Part shown: positions 18,420 to 26,723 of the stretch, in pieces
How positions within the stretch are numbered: the first letter of the stretch is position 1
How the letters are laid out: the number at the start of each line of letters is the position of its first letter
Assembly: GCF_900104345.1 (NCBI RefSeq)
Contig: NZ_FNJN01000002.1
Span: forward strand, 186,001 to 250,000
Reading direction: 5' to 3'
DNA length: 64,000 nucleotides
Source: Microbacterium testaceum StLB037
GTDB lineage: Bacteria > Actinomycetota > Actinomycetes > Actinomycetales > Microbacteriaceae
Made by a program: the position numbers and the translations under genes
Notes under the pieces: model-generated
What the model was told of the DNA's origin: nothing
Database searches by the model: none
Seen by the model: only the letters and a program-made list of their open reading frames with translations

Positions 18420-19595
18420 CTACGCGTCGAAGGTATGGGTCGAGGTGAAGCGCATCGGCCCATGAAGCTGGCTAACGGGTACTGGGACGAGTCCAGCCGC
18501 TTCGATGTCATGGAGAGTGCGAGCGTGAGGGTGGCCGTAGAGGCCTTGTGCATGAGTAGTCACTCGCGTCCCGCGACGAAAATGCCGCCAGAAGTCCTCA
18601 TCTGAGTTGTGCTCGGAACCGTGGTGGGGCGCACCGACGTATGCGACTGAATCAAGCCGGGGCCTACCGTAGTAATTGACGAACCCCGCGGACCCCGCGT
18701 CTCGGAGAACTGCGTCACCTGTGCCGAGCCATGCGGCGGGTGAATGGTCGGGCAGCAACTGAGAGCTACCCCAGGCATGATCGTGGGTGACCCGCCCGCT
18801 TGCGGGCATGGCATCTGGCCCCGCCCAGAGACACACAGAATTGGCATTGACGCCACCATGTCCGAACATGTCGGCGCTGAGCAGCTTGATCTTTCGGAGG
18901 GTGCCTCGATCGCCGCCGATCGTGCGCAGCAGTTCATCGAAGTCGAGTCTTTCGATGTCGATCTCGAGCGCAGTTCTGACCAACGTGACGAAATCTTCTC
19001 GACCGGAGATGGCGAGCTGATGTGCGTACGGGATCGCTGCCCAGACATGGCGCATGTCAGTAGCGTCCAATGACACCGAGTGAGGCGAGCGACCCTGCGA
19101 CTGGGGTCGCTCATCCAGGTCGGCGAAGTCCGGGGCGGTGGCCGGTTCGAGCAACGCCACTTCTGCACCGGGAAAGAGAGATGACAGTTCGCCGTAAGGG
19201 TTCGCGAGGAGGTTCACGTACCACCTCGTTGGTGGATCGTTATGAGCGATCAACAGCAGTGACTCAAGCGGTGTGATCGCTGGCGCGAAAACACGGCCGA
19301 CCTTGACATTGTGCCGCCGGAGCATCTTCGACAGCCAGGGCAGGCCGCTGACGTGGTCGTAGTCGAAGTGGGAAAGGATCACGAGATCGAGTGCACCAAC
19401 TCTGTCGACCTCTAGGCGCCCGACATACTGGGTTATGCAATCTCTTAGTGGACCCTGACTGTTCTTCGTCCCGCAGTCGTAGATGAACCGGAAGTCAGTG
19501 ACGGACGATCCAGGCGCGATCACCTGCGTGAGCTGGGTGTGGAAACCGCCATGGCCGACCCCCCACTGAGTGCCTTGCGTAACAACTGTGATCAC
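18420..19595 (-). CDS. MBL-fold metallohydrolase
   Basis: Metallo-beta-lactamase-fold hydrolase of 391 residues. The HxDxDH zinc motif is at residues 76-81 (SHFDYDH) and a further metal histidine cluster is GAPHHGSEHNSDEDF near the C-terminus, as in ComEC-type MBL domains. The GTG at 19595 is chosen because GGAGGTG lies 7 bases upstream and because it overlaps the helicase stop as GTGA. There is no membrane segment or signal peptide, so it is cytoplasmic. Substrate is unknown: members cleave nucleic acids, cyclic nucleotides or small esters. Its place inside the operon, between helicase and methylase, says it belongs to the system. A nuclease or second-messenger hydrolase role is inference. 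Confidence 0.85.
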   Translation of the reverse strand: MITVVTQGTQWGVGHGGFHTQLTQVIAPGSSVTDFRFIYDCGTKNSQGPLRDCITQYVGRLEVDRVGALDLVILSHFDYDHVSGLPWLSKMLRRHNVKVGRVFAPAITPLESLLLIAHNDPPTRWYVNLLANPYGELSSLFPGAEVALLEPATAPDFADLDERPQSQGRSPHSVSLDATDMRHVWAAIPYAHQLAISGREDFVTLVRTALEIDIERLDFDELLRTIGGDRGTLRKIKLLSADMFGHGGVNANSVCLWAGPDAMPASGRVTHDHAWGSSQLLPDHSPAAWLGTGDAVLRDAGSAGFVNYYGRPRLDSVAYVGAPHHGSEHNSDEDFWRHFRRGTRVTTHAQGLYGHPHARTLHDIEAAGLVPVPVSQLHGPMRFTSTHTFDA

Positions 19596-22500
19596 GAGGG
19601 TGCACCTCCGCGGTCCCAGTAGTCGCGCCATTCCTCGTTGTACGACCGAGTTGTGGCGGACGGCTCGATGTGGGTGAACGCGTCGAGCACGTAGCGGAGA
19701 CGATCCCGCTTCTCGCCGTCCGGCGACACGAGAACGAGGGCGAGTCGGTGGCGGTCGCCCTGAGTCTGAGCGAAGGTGACCTCGTTCGTCGTGATCGTGA
19801 AGGTGTCGGACCCCTCGATTCGTCCCTTCACCTCGATGTAGTGAATGCGCCCGTCGAGATCGAAGGATTGGATGTCGTACCCGGGATTGTTCCTGGGCAT
19901 CTCGCGTGGTGTGCGGCCGAGTGCGCGTTCGGTGGCGAGGACGGCCTCGACCGCTCGGCGTTCGACGAGCTCGGTATTGCGCGCGAAGGTCTGGGGTGCG
20001 GCGTCGTCGACAGTCGACAGTCGTTTGCTCGGCACGATGAGTGCCGATCCGCGGACGACCGCGGGAAGTGCGACGAGTTGCGTGCTTTCGTCGAGCGCAC
20101 GGAGTCGCTTGTCGAGACGCTCGTCGAGTTGGCGCGCTCGTTGCAGCGCTGTTTCCGCGCGAACCCTACCCACGGTCCCCGCGCGTTCGAGTGCTTCGAG
20201 GCGGTTGTGCTCACGGTCCCAGTGGTTGATCTCGGCGAGGAGACGTTCCTTGACCTGCGCGCGGGTGCGGTCGACGTCCACGGTGATGCGGGTAGCGAGC
20301 TCGTCCATACGGGGTGCGAGACCGTCTCGATACGCCCACGCGCGGATCGAGCGTTCGTGGTCGCTCTTCACCCACTCGTCGGCGAGAACCTCGGCGATTG
20401 CTTGAGCTTCATTAGCGTGTGGTGCGTCGTATTCGAGGTAGGGCGGCGAGGCAGCCAGAGTGACGGTGCCTTCGGTGTCGAGGACGGGGTAGTCGAAATG
20501 GTGCGACACAGTGTCGGCGCCGATGGTGGCGTTCTGTACGCGCTGCTCAACCGCGTACAGCAGCGCAGTCTGCTCGGATTGCTGCTCGCGACGGTCGATG
20601 AACACAGTTCCGCGTTTGAGCACGGGCCCGAGGTCTTCGATGGTGAGCTCGATGACCGCTTGCAGCAGCGGGTGGCCGGGGGCGAGGAGCGCGGCCTGTG
20701 TCTGATGCTCGGGTCGAACGAGTGCGGTCTCGAAGGTGACGCGTTCGTACCGTTCCGGCACGGGAGACCACCGGTTGAGCCTGCGGGCCGTGTCGATGAC
20801 GCGCTGGGGCACACGGGTGATCTCGTACCTGCCCTTCTCGCGCCGACGAATGCGACCGCCGAGGCGTTCGAAGGCCGAGATGAAGAACGCCGCGATGTAT
20901 CCGGGCTGCAGGCGTCGTTCGCGGGCCTTCTCTATACGTCCGCGGATCTCTTCAAGATTGAGTGACGAGTACATCTCGGGGTGCAGTGCGCGCTCGGCGA
21001 CCATGGTGTCGAGCCCGTGGGCGACGCTGGCGTCGATGACGCGGTCGAGCTCGGCTTTGCGTTCGGGTTCGTCGCCGTACCGGATCGCTTCGATCAGCAA
21101 TTCGCGGAGCGATTTCTCCTGGAAGGCATCCGCATCGCCGAGGACGTTGAAGAGGTTGCCGTTGTATGCGATCGACATCTGGTCGATCTTTGACAGCAAC
21201 CGGGTGAACACGTCCCCTTCGCGGGTGTCTTTCGCGACCATGTTCCACAGGTGGCACACCTCGCGCTGGCCGATGCGGTGGATGCGGCCGAAGCGCTGCT
21301 CGATGCGATTCGGGTTCCACGGCAGGTCATAGTTGACCATGAGGTGCGCACGCTGCAGGTTGAGGCCTTCGCCCGCGGCATCCGTCGCCAGGAGCACGAC
21401 TGTGCTGCGGTCGTAGGTGAACTGCTCGCGAGCCGCTTTGCGGTCTTCGCGGCGGGTGCCGCCGTGAATCGTGATGACCGACTCGGGGCGTCCCAGCTGC
21501 GTCGTGATCTTCTGGCGTAGGTAGTCGAGGGTGTCTTTGTGCTCGGTGAAGATGATGATTTTGCGCGGTTCGCCCGAGTCGTCGTGGACCAGAAGCTGGT
21601 CGTCGAGAATTGTGCGGAGCTGCACCCACTTCTTGTCGTCGTCGAGCAGGCGGACGCGCCGGGCGACGCGGATGAGGTCTTCGAGGATCGCGATCTCTGC
21701 CCGTAGTTCGCCGATTGACTCGGCAGCCGTGGCGAGATCGACGACCTCGTCGACACGGGCCTCGAACTGGGTGCGTTCTTCTTCCGTGACCTCTTCATCG
21801 AGATCGTCGAACTCGTCGGTGTTGAAGCTTGGCGCCGAAGTAGAGGCGTCTTCGAAGTCGAGTGCGACACGCCCGGTCGACCACTCATCGATCGCCGCGG
21901 TCATCGAGGTGCTGTACCTCGCCTCGTCGGTCGCGCGTTGCCACTCCCGCAAGCGCGTCTCGAGTCGCACTTGGCGTCGCTCAAGTGATCGGAGGATGGC
22001 TTCTGGGCTCGAGGCGAGGCGTCGCTGCAGCACGGTGAGCGCGAAGCCCACGTTGTTGCCTCGCTTCTTGTCGCCGGCCTGCGCGAGGCGTTCCGCCCGC
22101 CCCATCTCGGTGCGTACGTAGCCGGTGACTAGCTCGTAGAGCTCGCGCTCGGGGTCGCTCAGCTCGTACTCGACGGTGTACGCACGACGCTCAGGGAACA
22201 GCGGCTTGCCCTCGAAGGTGAGGAGCTCTTCCTTCACCATGCGCCGCATCAGACCGCGCGTGTCAGTACGGTGCACCCCCGCACGGAATTGGCCCTCGAA
22301 ACGATCGCGATCCAGCAGCGACATGAACAGCTGAAAGTCTTCTTCCTTGCCCGCGTGCGGGGTTGCGGTCATGAGGAGGAAGTTGTGTGCAGTCTCCGCA
22401 AGGAGCCGTCCCAGTCGGAACCGCTTTGTTTCGTCGACCTGACCGGCCCACGATGAATAGTGCGCCGACATGCGATGCGCCTCGTCCACCACGACAGCGT

Positions 22501-23188
22501 CCCAGGCGACGTCGGAGAGTTGCTCGATGAGGTCGTCGCTGCGGGACAGCTGGTCCATCCGTGCGACCAGGAACGGGTGCTCAGTGAACACGTTGCGGCC
22601 CTGCGCGTCGTCGACCATCTGACGGTTGAAGATCTCGAACGAGAGATCGAACTTCTGCGACAGCTCTTCGCGCCACTGCTCCACGAGCCCGCCCGGTGCC
22701 ACGATCAGCGCCCGCTCGCAGTCGGCGCGGAGGATGAGCTCCTTCAGGTAGAGCCCAGCCATGATCGTCTTGCCCGCGCCGGGGTCGTCGGCGAGCAGGA
22801 AGCGCAGCGGGATCCGCGGGAGGAGTTCCTCGTACACCGCGCGGATCTGGTGCGGCAGCGGGTCGACGTCCGAGCTGTTCACCGCGGCCATCGGGTCATA
22901 GAGGGCGGCGTACTTGATGCGCAGTGCCTCGGCTGCCAGCCGGAACTCGTCGGGGTCGCCGTCGAACGCTGGTGCGTTCCCAAGATCGGTGACCAGCTCG
23001 AGCTTGTCCGCGTCGAGTTTGGTGATGGTGCGTTCGCCGGTCCGACCCGAGTCGTCGCGGAAGAAGATCTCGACGAGGGCGTCGTCGAGCGGGCTCACAC
23101 CGACGAGGGTCACCGGCTGCCCAGGAAGAATCCCGCGCAACCGCTGCCCGGCACGCAACGAAGCGAGCGTCACCGTGGGTGCGTCCAC
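19592..23188 (-). CDS. SNF2/SF2-type helicase with C-terminal DUF3883 domain
   Basis: First gene of the defence operon, 1198 residues. Walker A is DDPGAGKT (about 133-140), the DEAH box is VVVDEAHRM (about 234), motif III is LMTATPHAGKEEDF and motif VI is EQRFGRIHRIGQ. The last 100 residues (NPGYDIQSFDLDGRIHYIEVKGR) are DUF3883, a PD-(D/E)XK-like fold with the IEVKG core. Similar helicases drive DISARM (DrmD) and related systems, where they move along DNA or remodel it. The GTG at 23188 is chosen for GGGGAGGA at ideal distance; an ATG at 23278 would add 30 unrelated residues. The gene overlaps the MBL gene by 4 bases. Whether DUF3883 cuts DNA or only binds it is not known. Confidence 0.92.
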   Translation of the reverse strand: MDAPTVTLASLRAGQRLRGILPGQPVTLVGVSPLDDALVEIFFRDDSGRTGERTITKLDADKLELVTDLGNAPAFDGDPDEFRLAAEALRIKYAALYDPMAAVNSSDVDPLPHQIRAVYEELLPRIPLRFLLADDPGAGKTIMAGLYLKELILRADCERALIVAPGGLVEQWREELSQKFDLSFEIFNRQMVDDAQGRNVFTEHPFLVARMDQLSRSDDLIEQLSDVAWDAVVVDEAHRMSAHYSSWAGQVDETKRFRLGRLLAETAHNFLLMTATPHAGKEEDFQLFMSLLDRDRFEGQFRAGVHRTDTRGLMRRMVKEELLTFEGKPLFPERRAYTVEYELSDPERELYELVTGYVRTEMGRAERLAQAGDKKRGNNVGFALTVLQRRLASSPEAILRSLERRQVRLETRLREWQRATDEARYSTSMTAAIDEWSTGRVALDFEDASTSAPSFNTDEFDDLDEEVTEEERTQFEARVDEVVDLATAAESIGELRAEIAILEDLIRVARRVRLLDDDKKWVQLRTILDDQLLVHDDSGEPRKIIIFTEHKDTLDYLRQKITTQLGRPESVITIHGGTRREDRKAAREQFTYDRSTVVLLATDAAGEGLNLQRAHLMVNYDLPWNPNRIEQRFGRIHRIGQREVCHLWNMVAKDTREGDVFTRLLSKIDQMSIAYNGNLFNVLGDADAFQEKSLRELLIEAIRYGDEPERKAELDRVIDASVAHGLDTMVAERALHPEMYSSLNLEEIRGRIEKARERRLQPGYIAAFFISAFERLGGRIRRREKGRYEITRVPQRVIDTARRLNRWSPVPERYERVTFETALVRPEHQTQAALLAPGHPLLQAVIELTIEDLGPVLKRGTVFIDRREQQSEQTALLYAVEQRVQNATIGADTVSHHFDYPVLDTEGTVTLAASPPYLEYDAPHANEAQAIAEVLADEWVKSDHERSIRAWAYRDGLAPRMDELATRITVDVDRTRAQVKERLLAEINHWDREHNRLEALERAGTVGRVRAETALQRARQLDERLDKRLRALDESTQLVALPAVVRGSALIVPSKRLSTVDDAAPQTFARNTELVERRAVEAVLATERALGRTPREMPRNNPGYDIQSFDLDGRIHYIEVKGRIEGSDTFTITTNEVTFAQTQGDRHRLALVLVSPDGEKRDRLRYVLDAFTHIEPSATTRSYNEEWRDYWDRGGAPS

Positions 23189-23258
23189 GTGGTTCCTCCC
23201 CTGGAAAATGGCAAGTCGATCAGGATACGTCAGGCCGCCGACATCGCGACCAATCGGG

Positions 23259-23439
23259 TCAGTCCGTGGCGCCGGCATCCCCTCGACGCCCCCAGCCGTC
23301 GACCGCGCTCGCCTGGAACTTCCACAGGCGTCCGACCTTGTGTGCCGGCCCCTTTGTCGGAGATCCAGGCGTGGACGGTGTTTTTGGTCACTCCGAGATG
23401 CTCAGCGATGTCGTCGGCAGAGAGCCAAGGCTAGGACAT
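23259..23439 (-). pseudogene. Broken excisionase-type HTH regulator upstream of the defence operon
   Basis: A reading on the minus strand from the ATG at 23439 gives an excisionase/MerR-like helix-turn-helix: PWLSADDIAEHLGVTKNTV followed by HAWISDKG. The frame has two lesions. A TAG at 23431-23433 is the third codon. A frameshift near 23340 leaves the conserved end HKVGRLWKFQASAVDGW in another frame, which then runs to a stop at 23259. Small HTH proteins of this kind often sit upstream of restriction or defence operons. The intact ancestor probably regulated the helicase gene that starts 71 bases downstream, or was an island excisionase. Sequencing error at two places is possible but less likely. 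Confidence 0.8.
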
Positions 23440-23610
23440 TTGTGCCCCATGCGGGTTGAGCCGGATGTTTCCGGGTATTACCGATCCTATCCAGAGCGAC
23501 CAGATTCTGAGTCGTCGCCATTCGCCCGTGTCGTGCCCTCGTCGTCGATCGCGTCGAGCAGCGCCTCAAGCTCAAGGCGGAGCACGCCGCAGGCCAGCGG
23601 GTGTTCGAGG

Positions 23611-23894
23611 TCAGCGGAGCCGCAGGTCCGGTGCGCGCCCCGGAAGGATGTCTGTGAGCGCGACGCCCAGCACCTGCGACATCGCGCGCAGAGTTCGGAT
23701 CGTCGGGTTCGCCGGCGTCCCGGCTTCGACTCGCCCTTCGCGTACTACTGGTACGTGTAGCGCGTCAGCCCCGAGCGGTACGCCACGTCTTCCTGGCTGA
23801 GACCCGCCTCAGGGCGTAGGCGCCGGAGGTTGATGGCGAGCTGAGCGGCATAGTCGGTCCAGGCCTCGTCTTCGGGTCTGGTGCGCCTCGCCAC
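23611..23894 (-). pseudogene. Broken Xre-family HTH regulator
   Basis: From a GTG at 23894 the minus strand encodes a helix-turn-helix of the Xre/Cro type: QLAINLRRLRPEAGLSQEDV, then YRSGLTRYTYQ. A TAG then replaces the expected Lys before YAKGESKPG. One base further on is missing within AAGCCGGGACG. After shifting frame the family continues as TPANPTIRTLRAMSQVLGVA and ends normally at 23611. Two independent lesions make this a decayed gene. It lies upstream of the other broken HTH, in a strip of about 1 kb without intact genes at the island edge. Confidence 0.85.
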
Positions 23895-23951
23895 CAGCCC
23901 AGCGTTCCGACTAGGTCAAACGAGTGCGGCCTAATCAGCATGGCAACTCGC

Positions 23952-24413
23952 TCACCGTTTGCCGATGGCCGCCTTGAAACGTCCGGCGCGGGCGTCAATT
24001 CGTGCGCGCAGCAGCCGGACGTCGGCGGACGCGGCGTAGTCGACGTCGGCCGCGGCGACCCGATCCCAGCGTCGTGCCGCCTGGGCGAAGGCGCCGCGTC
24101 GTGCTTCGGCCGCCAGAGCGAGGGATGCGAGGGCGCTCGACAGCGCGCGGTGGCCAGCCGCATCGATGATCGCGGTGAGCTCGCGTTCGGTATCCGGGAT
24201 GCGGCCGATCGCGATCCACAGGAGGGCGCGGTTTGAGCGGACGATCGCGATGTTCACCTTTTCGCCGGCGTCGGTGGCGATGGTGAGGGCTTCGGGGAAC
24301 TCGTGGTCGGCGTCGATGTAGCGGGCGAGGACGCGCAGCACATTCGCCCGCGGCGTGACCGCGGGCCGAGCACCGGCCCGGCCCGAGCCTTTCGTGTTAG
24401 TCCGGTGGCGCAT
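23952..24413 (-). CDS. Helical TPR-like remnant or small hypothetical protein
   Basis: Not recognised. The translation is alanine-rich and helical (for example ARYIDADHEFPEALTIATDA, TERELTAIIDAAGHRALSSA) with a spacing reminiscent of TPR helices. No start has a good ribosome site; ATG 24413 and GTG 24359 are both possible. It ends abruptly at 23952 without a C-terminal domain and lies among broken regulator genes. It may be the leftover of a larger TPR protein rather than a working gene. Confidence 0.4.
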   Translation of the reverse strand: MRHRTNTKGSGRAGARPAVTPRANVLRVLARYIDADHEFPEALTIATDAGEKVNIAIVRSNRALLWIAIGRIPDTERELTAIIDAAGHRALSSALASLALAAEARRGAFAQAARRWDRVAAADVDYAASADVRLLRARIDARAGRFKAAIGKR

Positions 24414-24468
24414 TTCAATTCGAGCGCGTCGCCGATGCCAAGCAACTATTGACTCCGATACTTGATGC

Positions 24469-24972
24469 ATGAACGACGACTATGAATCTCGCTGGCGGCA
24501 GGTGGAGGCGAGCATCGGAAAGGCCGTGGTGATGTGGTCGCGGCTTGAGTTCTTCATAGGCATGACATTTCGAGCCTCGCTGCAAAATAGCCCCACTGCG
24601 GTAGGGGCTTTCCTGGCGAGACAACTTCAAGTCAGCGCGCTTCTTGAAGCCCTGAAAATCGCGGCCACGGAATTTCCTGACAAAGGGTCGGAATCGATCC
24701 GGGATTGGGTGGGGCAATGCAAATCCCTGAGTCAAGAGAGAAATCGTCTGTTCCACGGCTCGTACGCCGACCAAAGCGATGGAATCGAATGGCATCCCAC
24801 TATTATTTGGACGAGCCGGAACGCTGGCGGCGAGGCCCCGGCCCACCTGGAGTTTGAGCGCTTCGACGCCTCAAACATTTACAATTTCGTTCACGGGTGT
24901 CAGGCCGCGCTCGAGGCGCACGCAAGTCTTCCCAGTTCGCTCGTCGACTGGGTGAAGAACGCTGACGAGTAG
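24469..24972 (+). CDS. Hypothetical protein with HEPN-like R-x4-H motif
   Basis: All-helical protein of 167 residues, not assigned to a named family. Arg91-x4-His96 in QERNRLFHGSY matches the HEPN signature, preceded by a helix rich in Leu/Phe/Met (VVMWSRLEFFIGMTFRA). Such stand-alone proteins with an RNRLFHG motif are often annotated as hypothetical in islands. Codon use is visibly less GC-biased (ATT, AAA, TTC/TTT, AAT) than the neighbours, a sign of transfer. No Shine-Dalgarno is seen, but GATACT lies about 14 bases before the ATG, which would suit a leaderless transcript. A toxin-like RNase role is possible; no partner antitoxin is adjacent. Confidence 0.7.
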   Translation: MNDDYESRWRQVEASIGKAVVMWSRLEFFIGMTFRASLQNSPTAVGAFLARQLQVSALLEALKIAATEFPDKGSESIRDWVGQCKSLSQERNRLFHGSYADQSDGIEWHPTIIWTSRNAGGEAPAHLEFERFDASNIYNFVHGCQAALEAHASLPSSLVDWVKNADE

Positions 24973-25169
24973 CAGGTTAGCCATCGCGGGGCTTGGCTCG
25001 CTGCCGGTCGCCGGCAGGTGCCCCTCCGCGGTGTCGCCGCCTCTCGCGTCCGATCGGGTGCGCTCGACGGCATGGGGAACTATCTGGGTCGGTGTTCTTG
25101 CCGGATGCGCTGAGGAGATGTGGGCGGCCGGTCGCGACGCGCAGCGAATGCGCGCCGCGACCGCACACG

Positions 25170-25625
25170 TCACACCGCGGTGACCGACGCGCTCCACGTC
25201 ACGCCGAATCTGTCGGTCAGCATGCCGAAGCCGGCGCTCCACGCCGAGGCGGCGAGGGGTTCGACGATCGTGGCATCCGTCGACAGGGTGTCCCAGTAGC
25301 CCTGGAGCTCCTCGAGGGTGGGGGTGCTGATCGAGACGAACAACGACTGGTCGGTGACCGTGGTGTTGTTCTCGCGGTGGGTGGAGCCGGGGGCTGCGAT
25401 GCCGCCCTCGGTGCGGCCGGGGATGTCGTAGCCCATGATGCGGAAGCCGTTCTCGCCGGCGACCAGGCCGAAGACGACCTTGTCGGAACCGGGGATCTCG
25501 GCCGGCATGCCGAAGTCGGCGTAGGTGTTGACGACGAGGTGGCCGCCGAAGACGGACTGGTAGAACTCGAGCGCCTGGCGGGCATCGCCGCGGAAGTTCA
25601 GGTGGGTGGTGGTCTGCACGGGCAT
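25170..25625 (-). CDS. VOC family protein (PhnB/glyoxalase-like)
   Basis: Small cytoplasmic protein of 151 residues with the vicinal-oxygen-chelate fold (THLNFRGDARQALEFYQSVF at the start, GYWDTLSTDAT and a C-terminal GMLTDRFGVTWSA). It is close to the PhnB-like group annotated as 3-demethylubiquinone methyltransferase-like or generic VOC. Members bind small ligands or antibiotics, and the substrate cannot be read from sequence. It is divergent from the WYL regulator gene with a 98-base shared spacer, and pairs of this type are commonly regulator and target. Confident in family, not in function. Confidence 0.88.
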   Translation of the reverse strand: MPVQTTTHLNFRGDARQALEFYQSVFGGHLVVNTYADFGMPAEIPGSDKVVFGLVAGENGFRIMGYDIPGRTEGGIAAPGSTHRENNTTVTDQSLFVSISTPTLEELQGYWDTLSTDATIVEPLAASAWSAGFGMLTDRFGVTWSASVTAV

Positions 25626-25680
25626 GTCTGCTCCTCGATGAATCGGCCGGGATCGGCTCGTGAGATCACGTTCCCACCCG

Positions 25681-25703
25681 TATAGGTCGGTTTCTGTCCT
25701 AGA
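25681..25703. promoter_or_regulatory. Candidate operator between VOC and WYL-regulator genes
   Basis: Imperfect palindrome in the divergent spacer: TATAGGTC at 25681-25688 faces GTCCTAGA at 25696-25703, with seven or eight of eleven positions paired around a centre at 25692. It lies about 20 bases before the regulator ATG, where a WYL/YafY-type protein would bind to control both genes. Confidence 0.4.
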
Positions 25704-25723
25704 CCGCGAGTACCGTCGGATGC

Positions 25724-26719
25724 ATGGCCACGACGTCGCGATTGCTCACCCTGCTGTCGCTGCTCCAGGCCCGACGGGACTGGCCGGGGTCGGTGCTGGC
25801 CTCGCGGCTGGACGTCAGCGATCGCACGGTGCGGCGCGACATCGATCGCCTGCGCGAGATGGGCTACCGGATCGAGACGACGATGGGCCCCGACGGGGGA
25901 TACCGCCTCGACGCGGGCGCCGAGATGCCGCCGCTGCTGTTCGACGACGACCAGGCGCTCGCGGTGGCGATCGCTCTGCGCGCGGCTCCCGCGTTGGGTT
26001 CGGACATCGGCGAGGCGGCGGTGCGCGCTCTCGCGACGATGCGGCAGGTGCTGCCGTCGCGGCTGCGGCATCGGCTCGACGCAGTCGAGGTGACGACGGT
26101 GGGCCGCCCGGGGGAAGCGCCGGTCGCTGCCGTACCGCTGGAGGTGCTGCTGACGCTCGCGCAGGCGGTGCGCGATCGTGTCTCCATCCGCTTCGACTAC
26201 CTGCCCCGGGAGGGGGACGGCACTGAGCCCGGTCCGCCGCGGCGGGTGGAGCCTCATCACCTCGTGGCATCCCATGGTCGGTGGTATCTGCTCGGGTGGG
26301 ACCTCGAGCGCGAGGACTGGCGGCTCTTCTCGGCGGATCGCGTGCGACCCCGGGTGCCGCACGGCGCTCCCTTCGTGCCGCGGGTCGTGCCGGGCGGTGA
26401 CGTCGACGCGTTCGTATCCGCGCGGTTCAAGGGGTCGGACAAGAACGAGTGGCCGTGCCGAGGGACCGTGCTGTTGCACGCGCCGGCGCGAGACGTGCTG
26501 CCGTTCGCGGGCGACGGCATCGTCACCGCCGTCGACGACGAGCGCTGCACTCTCGAAGCGGGGTCGTGGTCGTGGGGTGCGCTCGCCGCATCGTTCGGGA
26601 GGTTCGAGGTGGCGATGGAGGTCGTCGGGCCGCCGGAGTTGGCGGAGGCGTTCGCGGTGCAGGCTGGGCGGTTTGCGGCGGCGGGCTCTTCCGCGGGGGA
26701 GCCCCGGCGAGGAAGCTAG
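25724..26719 (+). CDS. YafY-type transcriptional regulator (HTH-WYL)
   Basis: Regulator of 331 residues. The DeoR-like winged helix is at residues 5-60 (VLASRLDVSDRTVRRDIDRL) and the WYL ligand-binding domain follows, with PHHLVASHGRWYLLGWDLER near 180-200. WYL proteins sense nucleic acids or small ligands; in chromosomal settings like this they usually control a neighbouring small enzyme. It is divergent from the VOC gene and followed 4 bases later by the RibD-type reductase gene, which may be co-transcribed. A probable operator lies in the spacer upstream. Confidence 0.92.
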   Translation: MATTSRLLTLLSLLQARRDWPGSVLASRLDVSDRTVRRDIDRLREMGYRIETTMGPDGGYRLDAGAEMPPLLFDDDQALAVAIALRAAPALGSDIGEAAVRALATMRQVLPSRLRHRLDAVEVTTVGRPGEAPVAAVPLEVLLTLAQAVRDRVSIRFDYLPREGDGTEPGPPRRVEPHHLVASHGRWYLLGWDLEREDWRLFSADRVRPRVPHGAPFVPRVVPGGDVDAFVSARFKGSDKNEWPCRGTVLLHAPARDVLPFAGDGIVTAVDDERCTLEAGSWSWGALAASFGRFEVAMEVVGPPELAEAFAVQAGRFAAAGSSAGEPRRGS

Positions 26720-26723
26720 CGGC

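Noticed and set aside
6699..23445. The 12-base word GGACATTTGTGC occurs at 6699-6710 and 23434-23445, bracketing the defence operon like attachment-site repeats
   Set aside because: Exact 12-base matches are expected by chance in 64 kb, the match does not extend on either side, and no integrase is present. The second copy also overlaps the start codon of the broken HTH gene.
24973..25169. Possible short gene between the HEPN-like gene and the VOC gene
   Set aside because: No frame with a ribosome site or recognisable protein in this 197-base spacer.
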